Shown here in pieces: positions 32,505 through 42,168 of a stretch of 64,000 nucleotides of DNA. The translations under genes and the position numbers were made by a program. The notes below the pieces were generated by a model. It did no database searches. It was given only the letters and a program-made list of their open reading frames with translations, and was not told the DNA's origin. The stretch is from the NCBI GenBank assembly GCA_037127255.1, contig JBANSL010000012.1, positions 38,617,115 to 38,681,114 of the forward strand, written 5' to 3'. This DNA comes from Persicaria tinctoria (Eukaryota > Streptophyta > Magnoliopsida > Caryophyllales > Polygonaceae). How positions within the stretch are numbered: position 1 is the first letter of the stretch; each line of letters starts with the position of its first letter.

Positions 32505-33657
32505 TAAGAGACTACTCGATATCGACTAGCCTAATCGACGTCGACCAGAATATGGTCGATGTCGAAGACCTTGTTGTCGATGTCGACCAGAACACGGAGC
32601 CCACCACGAAGTCGACTACTGTAGTCGACGTCGACCAGCCTCAACCCGATGTCGACCAATCTTCTGTCAATGTCTGCCACACTCCTGCAACTCCGAAGAA
32701 GAAAACGTTGTCATTCCAACCAAAAATTTTTAATGACCTAGCTGAGAAGAAGTTTCAGCGGTTTGTGAAGATGCTTCAAAGGCTCAACATCACCATTTCT
32801 TTCACAGAAGCTCTTCACGAGATGTCGTCATACATAAAGTTTCTCAAGAAGATCCTAAGCAAAAAGCAATCGATGGCTGATATCGCAGAGGAGTGCAGCA
32901 AAATGGACCTACCAGATAAAAGGCCAGATCCATATAAGTTTTCTCTAGCTGAGAAGAAGTTTCAGCGGTTTGTGAAGATGCTTCAAAGGCTCAACATCAC
33001 CATTTCTTTCACAGAAGCTCTTCACGAGATGTCGTCATACATAAAGTTTCTCAAGAAGATCCTAAGCAAAAAGCAATCGATGGCTGATATCGCAGAGGAG
33101 TGCAGCAAAATGGACCTACCAGATAAAAGACCGGATCCATATAAGTTTTCTCTAACTATTGAATTTGGTCAATACAAATTTAATGCTTTATGCGACTTAG
33201 GAGCTAGTGTTAGTATCATGCCTTTATCAATCTGGTCCAAAGTCAAGATAGCTGTTTTAGAGCATGTGGATGCCCGACTCTATATGGATAAAACAATACA
33301 GTTGTCATCTCAACATACATGGTGGACGATATGTCGGTACATGTAGGTAAGTTCTTTGTCCTTGCTGATTTCTTAGTTATCGATATGGCAGAGGAGCCTA
33401 CTTGTCCAATCATTCTAGGAAGGCTCTTCTTAGCGACGGTGGATGCCAAGATAAGCATAAGGAAGGGAGTGCTCACTTTCAACATTAGCGATGAGGTAAT
33501 TGAGTATTCTTTTAATCAAACTGAAAGACATACAGGTCCTATGGAAGAGGTCAAATCAATCTCAGCCAAGTACATCACTTGCGGGGAACCAAAGGTAAGA
33601 AATTTGACTCCCGATGAACTGGAGAAATGGCAATGGAAGCCCAGGTGGAGGGGATAA
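32505..33657 (+). pseudogene. Linker and aspartic protease (A3)
   Basis: 32552-33346: a linker reading VDVEDLVVDVDQ and similar (TCGA motifs), then the pre-protease block ITISFTEALHEMSSYIKFLKKILS present twice because of an in-frame duplication, then the active site ALCDLGASVSIMPLSIWSKVKI, intact. A frameshift at about 33290-33310 leads to 33319-33657 with GKFFVLADFLVIDMAEE, PIILGRLFLATVDAK and VIEYSFNQTERH. Retropepsin family; processes the Gag polyprotein in active relatives. Confidence 0.8.
32738..33151 (+). repeat. 207 bp in-frame tandem duplication in A3 pre-protease block
   Basis: Unit CTAGCTGAGAAGAAGTTTC starts at 32738 and 32945; 207 bp is exactly 69 codons. I see only two base differences (near the AAAAGGCCAGATCC / AAAAGACCGGATCC end), so it is younger than the gag duplication. 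Confidence 0.9.
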
Positions 33658-34019
33658 TGGTGATTCTGAACGAGGATTCTGGATAGCTGCTCGACATCAA
33701 CCAAGGTAAGTCGACATCGACTAACTTTTATTCAGAATTTTTTCCAAGGTTTAAGTATGGGGTCGATGTCGACCAGAAGTACTCGACGTCGAGTTCTCTA
33801 GTCGATGTTGACCAGAATCAAAAGCCTACATCTACTACACCATCATCGATTAATCCACCGGAGTCAGAGGAGTACTCGACGTCGACCAGACCCAGGGGCA
33901 CTCGACTTCTCCTCCCTCGACAAGCAAGCCACCAGACGCACAAATGTACTCGACGTCGAGTACTTTTACTCGATGTCAAGTAGATTAAGAGGTTCCCAAT
34001 AACGATTATGCGAAGGTAA

Positions 34020-34318
34020 GTTGAGGTAAAGACATCTCTTCCCCTATTTCCATCAAAGATTTATCTTTACATGAGAGAGGTTTGCCTTGGTATGTGCGAT
34101 TATGCAGGGTTTCGAATGACGATCCTAAGGAATACGAAGTAGGAGACAAGATATTTGTCTCCAAATCCAAGAACCATTGGTTCCTGAACAAGTTCAATCG
34201 CAAAATGTTGGGACATTTCACGGTGCACAAGATCCATTCCGGAGGACTACAACTGATGGATAAGAATGGGGTCTTGTTCGAAGCCCAAGCCACATGGGCG
34301 CTGCAGATGCCACCTTGA
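34020..34318 (+). CDS. GPY/F-like terminal module (A3)
   Basis: Frame 34082-34318, readable a little upstream (SPISIKDLSLHERGLPW). PWYVRLCRVSNDDPKEYEVGDK, then SKSKNHWFLNKFNRK, GHFTVHKIHSGGLQLMDKNG and the end WALQMPP. About 90% of residues match the end of A1, although in A3 the GPF core reads GHF. The layout corresponds to the C-terminal domain of A2 integrase (44-43.6 kb). It lies after a TCGA-motif-rich linker (33680-33985) with no integrase core before it. In gypsy integrases the GPY/F region supports multimerisation; here its role is unknown. Confidence 0.7.
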
Positions 34319-35945
34319 GCTTAAACGGAAGACGTCGGCCTAGCGACTATAAAGTCTAGAGCTTGTAACAAAACAATTAGTTTTTAGGATTTTTGGACAC
34401 ATTTACTTTTGGTTTTTGTTTTGAAACGTTATTTTTGGGGTTTGCTATTGTGGATATTATCTGTCTAGCGAATCTTCCAGGTACGAAAAAGTTGCAGACG
34501 TACTCGACGTCGAGTAACCTACTCGATGTCGACCACCCACAATGAGAAACGGAGCTTGTGGTCAAGGAAGGATCACCCTGAGGCTTCAAGTTTACTCGAT
34601 ATCGAGAATATCTAGTCGACATCGACTACGCTCTTCGAAATTGACCACTTCTACAACAATTACAACACTCGATTCCGACGTTCTGCATATTTTTCTAGTG
34701 AGTTTCTTTCTTTACCCTTATGGAGTGGGGAGACTGTAATGTTTAAGTATGGGGTGGGGGAAGGGCTTACTTTATGCATATTTGACTATATTTGATATTA
34801 TTTGTGCATATTTTTCGAATTGTTCACACATGGCTATCTTTGGACTTATTATTAATCTATATGCTTTAAGTTGTTTTCCAAAGTTCATAAACATCACCCC
34901 CATTAAATTTTTTGATTCGTGTCATGGAAGTTTTATTGAACTCGACGATGCGAAATTGGATTCATTAGAGATATAGCATGAAATTGCCTAATAAAGGGAA
35001 GTCACAATGAAATGCATATTTCTTGAAAACCATGAAGGGAGGTAAATTTGAAGTTGCTTTTGACATATGCATGATAAGAGGACGGAGGACTTTATATTTT
35101 CCATAAAATGCTCATTGTTTAGATCCCTAGCCATACCTATACTTATGCATCACAAAAGTTATATTATGCCTTATTTCATATATTGCTCCACATGATCTAA
35201 ATATTGCCCATTATTTACCTTGTTTCCTTATCCGGGGATTTTGTTGAGAATGGATGTCACTTATGGAGACTATTATATGGTGTTTGTGTTGTTATTATCA
35301 TTTTTGGAGTTTGGCAGGAGAATGATTCATATTATGGAAAATTTAATGAGTGAAAGAAAATTCGGTCACCTCAAGAGATAAAAGTAGATCGACCCTGCAT
35401 GCATTGAGATAATAGTTACGCATGATGGGACACCAAGTTGAGGAGTCCGAAGCACTAAGTATCCGGGGCCATTAATGACACCCATGTTTGTGACTCGCGA
35501 GAATGCAGTGCTGAGGTTAGAGAGGTAAAAGCATAATATTGAAAAAAGCAATGAGCGATGAGCGAAAGGTGAGAAATCGAATGAAGAATGAATGTGGTAT
35601 GAAAATTTGGAAATTACTCCATTTCCCCGGATCATTAGCACCACATGGCCAAAAATATCTCACCTATAGCTTTTTACCAATCTACTCCTTATTGAGCTTA
35701 ATAAAGTCCTCTTGATTATTGTTTTTTTGTCACATATCAAATAATTTTGCATAACCCTCCTTTTGTGAAAAGAAGTTGCTTTTATTCACAGGTATGGATT
35801 TTCTGGCATAAGTACCTTTTCAAGGTCGGTAATTGATTGCAGGGACATATGAGAATGGATCCAATATGTTGAGAGTTTGAATTCTTCCCATGTGTGACCA
35901 TTAAAAGTATTGCTTGAGGACAAACAAGCTTAAGTATGGGGTGAT
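34319..35945 (+). other. 3' untranslated region of A3 with polypurine tract
   Basis: 1.6 kb without a usable frame. TCGA motifs at 34500-34640. TTAAGTATGGGGTGGGGG at 34743 looks like an internal second PPT. ATGACACCCATGTTTGTG followed by ACTCGCG at about 35475-35500 matches the 3' region of element G. Just before the 3' LTR comes GAGGACAAACAAGCTTAAG followed by TATGGGGTGA (35912-35944), the PPT. Confidence 0.65.
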
Positions 35946-37609
35946 TGTTGTGCGCCTGCATTTCTTGTCATTGGGTTAGAATTATACATAATATATGTAG
36001 TTTATGCTTATTTTCCAAATTATAGAGTCTACAATAGTTTCTGTTTAATTTCGAAGAAATCGAGAAAATTTACAGCAATTCAGAGAAAGGAGAAAACCAT
36101 AGAAAAGCTCGAGGTTGACTACACCAAACTAAAGGACGAGTAGCAGCTGAACTAGAGCATGTCGAGTAGAAAACAAGGAAGAGAAGCACTCGACAACATT
36201 TATCGACGTCGACCACTCTGATCGATGTCGAGTATTTTGGTCGACTTCAGCTTCATCACGCGAGCTCGAGCACAGTCTGAGGAGAGCGAGCAGAGAACGC
36301 AATTCTACTCGAAGTTGAGGACTCTTGTCGATGTCGAGTAATTCCCAGCGCTATTCCGAGTCCAGATCAAGTGAAGGTCCGAGTGTGTGGTTACTTGCAA
36401 TTGAAGTCACATGGAATTCTATCAAGACGTGTGAAGATATATCAAGTTCAAGGAAGATTTATCCACATTAGATATTTCCCTCGTCTAAATTATTAGATTT
36501 ATTTCCGTTATTTACCAAGTTTTATCATTAAGCTTTAGATGGATAGTTTTAGATATAGATAGATTATTCTTTCCTTGGATAACGAGGATTGAATACTATA
36601 AATAAGGCCATAGGGGCTGGTTCTTAGGCAGTTCAATTTAAATTCCAATTTACACACAACACAAAAGCTAGATAGAGAGAGAGTTTAGAGAGCTTTGGCC
36701 GAGTAGAGTTGTAAGAGGCGAGAGCGGATTTGGCTTCGATCGGTTGTAAGCTTTGTTTTGATTCAATGCAATTTAGTTCTTTTTTATGTTATTGATGTTT
36801 TTTATGATGAAGAGCGAGTATTCTCCCAACTTCTAGGGTCAGGGAGAGCCCGATGGTAGCCAAGGTAATGCGAAAAAGGTACAACTTTTAATGCGATTTC
36901 ATCTTCTATCCCTATGAGCATGATTCTTTGCGACAGTTCATGGTGATCCTTATTTGTGTTATTGAAGCAAAAGTGATCTTAATGCAAACTTGGATTAATT
37001 CTAGAAGTCTTTTCTATGACCTCGGGGAGTAGCAAAGCGAAGAAGTGAAAAGGGTTAGTAATAATTAGGGTTTATGCGAAAGCCTCTATTTTCCTATTTG
37101 TTAATGACGAAAGTTATTTGATGAAAGGCATGATCTTTTATACATTTAGTATTATTCTTATGTGGTTATCGTTGTGGTGTTGAAACCCCGATTCTGGAAG
37201 CTTTTTATCTTATTGAATTACATCCACCGATTTTGTGTTTATTTCCGTTTCTGTTTTGTTTTTATTTACGTTTTTACACTACGAATACACTCGATCTTGA
37301 CTACTGACTAGTCGATCTCGAGCCCTCTGGTCGACGTCGGGTAGCTTGTTTTCGGTTGTGCAGCTGCAGATCCAGTCGACAGGTCTTGTCGATATCGAGT
37401 ACCCTACTCGACGTCGAGGAGCCTTCTGGTTGATTTCGAGAGGATTTAGAAGCTTGAAAGGCGAGCACTGACACGCTTCCTCATGGACACGATCCTGATT
37501 CCCTTTCACTACAGCGGGAGGAAGTCTTGTAATTTTATTTGCATGGTTTAGGAAGTCGATTTGAGATTTATATTTCGTATTTATTTCATAATTGAGTTTC
37601 GTCCTAACA
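35946..37609 (+). repeat. 3' LTR of A3
   Basis: TGTTGTGCGCC to CCTAACA, 1664 bp. TATA at 36597. TCGA-type motif clusters at 36110-36365 and 37285-37440, in the same places as in the 5' LTR. Differs from the 5' LTR by scattered substitutions and a few indels. Confidence 0.9.
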
Positions 37610-38182
37610 ATAGCACGCATCCATTTCAAATGCTAAGGACACTTGATAGACAAAAGGTCAAATTTATTCCAGCTGATCCTAAGATACTAAAGTAGTCTGT
37701 TGGTAACACCAAAATAGATCAAATACACTGATAATTGAGCAAACATATGAATATATAGTTTCAGCTATAGTAATTATTTCATACATTTTCTTACCTTCTA
37801 CGCCATTTGAGGCTTCCCAAGGCCGGTTCGAAAATTTCGATCAAATGAGATTCAGGTTCAAAAGTCTAATTTCCTTTGGAGCATATAATTTCTACCAAGT
37901 CTTGTACGTTTTTATCTACGTCAAAGTTCAAAGAAATGAGGTAGAAAGCCCAAATATATACAATGAGTGATTGAGAAGTGAGAAGGATAATGAGTTCACA
38001 TGTAAGGGGGATTCTGGTAAGAGTATTTTATACTTAGTTTTCATTGTTAGAAGCAACAGAAGCTAGTGTTCAATCATAGATGGTCATGGATCATGGTGGG
38101 ATCCTCCCTGCTGGTGATCGTGTGGAGGGTATCCCTAAGCTGTAAAATATGCATCCTGGCAAGCCTCGATTGCGTCAATGCG
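37610..38182 (-). other. Probable 3' untranslated region of A2
   Basis: No frame longer than about 60 codons. It lies between the end of the env-position ORF and the A3 insertion. Weakly supported: assigned by position only. Confidence 0.35.
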
Positions 38183-39295
38183 CTAGCGACAATAAGTGAC
38201 ATCCAGCTGGATGTGTACTAGTAATGTGACCATATCTGCAGGATGCTGCTGATGGAATCCCTTCTGCTGATGATAAGAATGGTGAGATGCCTCACCCTGG
38301 TTCTGCTGCTGCTGCTGCTCCTCCTCCTGCTCGTCATGCTCTGGATGCTCCTCCTCCATATACTCAACATCCTCCTCCTCGTGTGGGTACAAGGGGTCCC
38401 TCACCCTCAGTGTAGGCTCATGCTGAGGGGAAATGCCTACAGGGTAAGGGTGCCCTGTCCATCTCCTGTACCAGTCGGGGATATACAGAAGATCCATGTA
38501 GTCCTCTCAGATGGCCACCCAAGTAGTGTGATGGACCCAATACTCTCTATCATCTGATGGCCGAATAATCTTCCCTATCTTGAGGCTTTGACAATCTATA
38601 TATGAAACCTCGGCAGAGACGTACCTGTCGAGGGGGATATGGAGCCGTCTGGCGTGAAGAGACACAGTCCCGCCGTCCAAGATGGGGCCAGCGCGGCTCC
38701 GCTGGCGGAGGAGACAATGTTGTATCCACTCCGGGCCAGGGGTATAGGTACTGCCCGGAACAAAATACGGCGGAGACATTCTGTCTCCTTCTGGGTCGGA
38801 ATGCGCAGCTCGGGTCTAGCCCAGAAGACGCCAGCCAAAATGCGATGGATCGTCCTGAATAAGGAACTGGCGATCTCGGGGCTGGAGGAAAGAGGGTCCG
38901 CTACCCCTGTCAAGTACCGTCGGATGAGGACGGGGTTGGTGATATGGAACGGCTCGTCAGAGTGGGTGAATTGGAGGAGACGACTCAGCTGGGCATAGGA
39001 GAGGCGATGTGGCCTGTTGCCAAGCTGAAAATGTACTGAGTCGGGTTGGACATCCAGAGTAGCGAAGAATTCCCCAGTCAGACCAGGGAAGTGTCTATTT
39101 ATGACACGTAATAGTCGGGGAGCACCAAGAATATCAAATGCCTCCTTAATGGCACGGTGTATCCCCCAGTTGTATCATATCAGAACGGCAATACCAGCGG
39201 GCCCCTCTGGCCCGATCGGCAAAGAACACCGCCCGCTGATAAAGAACAGGATCAGCAATCTGGACCTCATGATCCATAGTAATCTGTAAAGAAGC
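38183..39295 (-). pseudogene. Env-position Athila ORF (A2)
   Basis: Minus-strand start MDHEVQIADPVLYQRAVFF near 39290. After a frame break: VINRHFPGLTGEFFATLDV, VHFQLGNRPHRLSYAQLSRLLQF, ITNPVLIRRYLTGVADPL, FWARPELRIPTQKETECLRRILF; then an acidic tail (HEEEDVEYMEEEHPEHDEQEEEQ) followed by a Gln-rich run. The FQLGNRPHRLSYAQL block matches that of element G (FNLMDQPHTCTYAQL), and the acidic then Gln/Pro-rich tail is also shared. Function unknown; no membrane segment seen. Multiple frame breaks. Confidence 0.6.
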
Positions 39296-39695
39296 AACAT
39301 GCTAAGGTAGGTTCCTGAGAATAGCCATTAATGCATAAAAGAAACCCCATACTTAATTTCTGAAACTAGCTTAAAATAATTTTGAAAAGAAATCTGAAGC
39401 TAGTTCATATTGTTAACGATGTAAAGATATGAAATATACTGCTCAACAGAAAGAGTTAAATCTATTGAAGAACAATATATTCAAATAATTAATTAGGAGC
39501 GATTCAAGAATATATATGAAATCATAAACCCATAAATATCAAGTTTTTGAATCCATTAACAATATGTAGAAATTAAGCGTGTAAAATACACCAAAATAAA
39601 TATAAATCAGTAGATATCAAAAATAGCCCCATGTATAAGGGTAATAATAATCCCTTAAATATCAACATAAATTCCCCGCGCAAATTTCAAACCCT

Positions 39696-39943
39696 TTACA
39701 GTCTGTTTGGCAGGTGGGTATTTTAGGGGAGGGGAGGGATTGGAAATTTAAGAAAGAGAAGGGAGGGAAAATTTTTCACTTTGATGGATGAAATAGGGTG
39801 GTTACTAAAGTTTAAAATCTCAACCATTCCTCCCAATTGTCCACCCAAACACTCCCAATTGTCCACCCAAACACTCAATTCATTTTCTCTTCTATTTCCT
39901 CCCTAAAAATCCCATCAAATCACATCTTCCAAACGGAGTGTAA
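39696..39943. mobile_element. MITE-like element with imperfect terminal inverted repeats
   Basis: Left end TTACAGTCTGTTTGGCAG, right end CTTCCAAACGGAGTGTAA; these are imperfect inverted repeats, and just inside both ends is an AGGGAGG/CCTCCCT block. About 250 bp, no frame. A 22-bp direct repeat (TCCCAATTGTCCACCCAAAC) occurs twice near 39832-39875. The target duplication could not be fixed, so the superfamily is open. Confidence 0.5.
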
Positions 39944-39984
39944 GTAATGAATAGACAACTCAATATCAAATCTCTACCTAGTTC

Positions 39985-40790
39985 TCAAGCATAATAAATC
40001 TGAAATTTAGAGAGAATAAGGTAGAAATCAGACCAGGAGAGTCGTAAGATGGAAAAGAAAATGCAAAAAGAGAGAAATTTAGAGAGGCTCTCGGTGGTTT
40101 GCAAGAAAATCCGACAGGAGGGGGGGGGGGGGGGGGGGGAATTGGGTTTCGAATTTATCAGGGTGTGGGGAGGGAGATCTGCACTCGGGATGGGGGTGCA
40201 GAGACTCGGAAGTAGTAGATCCGGGATTTGGGTGGGTGGATCTGTGAGGATGAGGTGGTCGGAGCGCCGGTTCCGGGTTGTGCGTGTGACAGCGAGGGAG
40301 AGGGAGCGAAGAAGTGGGACTAGGCCTTTGCGAATGGTTCGGTGGTGCTCGGAGCTTGTGGATCTGGTGCGCAGGAGGCCGGAATTAGGAGAGGGGTGCC
40401 GGATCTGTGGAGTAAGCGCCGGTCGACAGTGGATCTGGGTTTGGACAGGAGGTGAGCCGGCGACGGGGGATTTGGGAGCGGGGAGGGAAGGAATGCGAGG
40501 GAGCAAGAGCGAAGGCTAGCGAGGCAGAGGTCTGAACTGGTGCTGGGAGCCCGTCTTGATGGCCGGCAGGGGTTCAGCAAGGGCGAGAGCAGGGGGAGCG
40601 AGAGGAAGAAGATGGTTATGGCGGCTGTTAAAAGAGGGATTTCTGGGTCGAAATCGGGTGAGAGAGGGAGAAAGGTGGGTTCCAGGTGGAAGTTTTTTTA
40701 AATCAAGGGTAAAAAAAAAACAGAGTAAAATAAATATAAACTAAATATAAACTGAGTAAAAAAAACGACAGAGTTTTTTTTTTTACCTGG
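39985..40790 (-). other. Leader-like region upstream of the A2 env-position ORF
   Basis: GC-rich compared with its surroundings. On the minus strand it is rich in CTTCTTCC/CTCTCCC stretches like a plant untranslated leader; the corresponding region of element G (22400-22660) has the same texture. Overlapping frames on both strands (40049-40519 plus, 39985-40506 minus) look compositional. It contains a run of 20 G (40120-40139). Confidence 0.4.
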
Positions 40791-41033
40791 ATATCTGGTC
40801 GATATCAACTAAATAAAACCTACCGTTTTTGCTCGATTATGGTGGCTCCCCGCAAGGGTCGATTTCGAGTTGACCAACTCGATATCGACCTAGGATGCCC
40901 AATATTAGAGCTGGCAATTCGGGTTGTCCGGTCGGGTTCGGGTCGAGTCACTGATGAGTCGGGTCGGATCGAGTCGGATTCGGTCAAAATGAAATTCAGA
41001 TTGGTCGGGTTTCGGTCAGAATAGGGTTGGACC

Positions 41034-42168
41034 TAGGGGTGTGCAGAAAAACCCGAAACCGAAAACACGACACGACAACACGACACGAAAAAACCCAAAA
41101 CCGAAAAAACACGACACGATAATGACACGAACCGAGAAAACACGGTTGTAAACGGTTCGTGTTCGGGTCGGGCAAATCACCTTGTCGGGTACCCGACACG
41201 AACCGTTTAATTTTAATTTTTTTTTTTAATTTTAGGTTGGGAAGTATAATACTAGTATAAATAAAATCCTATATGTATTAGTAAAGTCCGCTAGCCCAAC
41301 TGGTTCCATGTAAGGGCAATCACGTAACTCACCCGGGTTCGATTCCTCACACCCCCAGTTTTATTTCTTTTTTGAAACTGTGTTCGGCCTTTTATTTTAT
41401 ATATAAATATTTCTATGTTCTCTTCTCCAAACCCTAGCCGTCCTTCGCCAGACGCCAGTTCGCCCCTTCCTCCAGTGCGGCAGTGCACTCTCTCACCTTC
41501 TCACTTGCTCTCCGAGTCTCCGCCATGGAAGAAGGTGCCGCCCCGCCCTTCTCAATCGCTTCTTCTTCTTCTACGTACAGTTCCGAGCCTCTCAGGCGCT
41601 TCTTCTTCTCCAGTTTCGAGTACAGATCTTGGCGCCTTTCTGAATCGTTTCTTTTTCTTCTTCTCCGGTTCCAAGCCTCTCAATCACTTCTTCTTCTTCT
41701 CCAACCCTTCTCCAGTTCGAATCTCTTCTTCTCTTCTCCAATTTGTGCGAATTTGTTCAAAGTAAACAACCCTAAATCTCGACATTGAGCCAATTTGTTC
41801 GAATCTGTAGCGTTGTTGGTGTTGTTTTCCTCCTCCTTTAGGGCCTATGCGAATTTCCGAGATGTTGTAGTGCAAATTTGTGATTTGTGCAAAGTAGTTG
41901 TGTTCCTTTCAATCGTTTTGAGGGCTTGATATTCTTCTCTGCCATGGCCATCTCTGAAATTCTTTACTGTACAAAAAAAAACAGAAAGGAAGAGCATTCG
42001 GTTCGTGTCGGATAACCCGATATCCGACACGGAACCGAATAACTTAACCGTGTCGGGTACCCGGGTTTAGATGGTTCGTATACGGTTCGGGCATTTTGGG
42101 CTAAACGGTTTCGGGTACCCGACACGATTAACCGGTTCGTGTCGGGTACCCGGATATGCACACCCCTA
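41034..42168. mobile_element. hAT element (inner, nested) with 8 bp target-site duplication
   Basis: 1135 bp. Ends TAGGGGTGTGCA and TGCACACCCCTA, perfect 12 bp inverted repeats. Exact 8 bp duplication GTTGGACC at 41026-41033 and 42169-42176. Subterminal GACACGA/ACCCGAA repeats. Inserted into the subterminal repeat of the outer hAT, giving three nested levels (inner hAT, outer hAT, A2). The interior holds a tRNA-like segment (41287-41360) and CTTCTTC-rich sequence with an 80-codon frame from ATGGAAGAAGG at 41525, probably a remnant of a leader or captured exon; no transposase. Confidence 0.9.
41287..41360 (+). repeat. tRNA-like (SINE-type) segment inside the inner hAT
   Basis: A-box-like TAGCCCAACTGG at 41293 and a perfect B-box GGTTCGATTCC about 43 bases later, the spacing of a pol III internal promoter. 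It is followed by a T-rich stretch. The acceptor arms do not pair convincingly, so it is not a functional tRNA; a SINE head or captured tRNA gene is more likely. Confidence 0.55.

Larger units (their letters stand above)
28886..37609 (+). mobile_element. Non-autonomous Athila-like element A3, complete with two LTRs
   Basis: 8.7 kb: 5' LTR 28886-30582, PBS, gag, protease, linker, GPY/F-like module, long 3' untranslated region, PPT, 3' LTR 35946-37609. Flanks GTAGC (28881-28885) and ATAGC (37610-37614) form a 5 bp target-site duplication with one mismatch. RT, RNase H and integrase core are absent, as in A1. Tandem duplications (235 bp and 207 bp), stops and frameshifts in gag and protease show that this copy is dead; the LTRs also differ by several indels, so it is old. 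Confidence 0.9.

Noticed and set aside
38243..38557. Leu-rich plus-strand frame resembling a membrane protein
   Set aside because: It is the complement of the Gln/Glu-rich tail of the env-position ORF of A2.
40049..40580. Gly/Arg-rich and Ser/Pro-rich frames on both strands
   Set aside because: Composition-driven frames in a GC-rich leader-like region; no conserved domain and the same texture without frames is seen in element G.
41287..41360. Functional tRNA gene
   Set aside because: Internal promoter words are present, but acceptor and anticodon arms do not pair convincingly, so it is a SINE-like or pseudo-tRNA segment.
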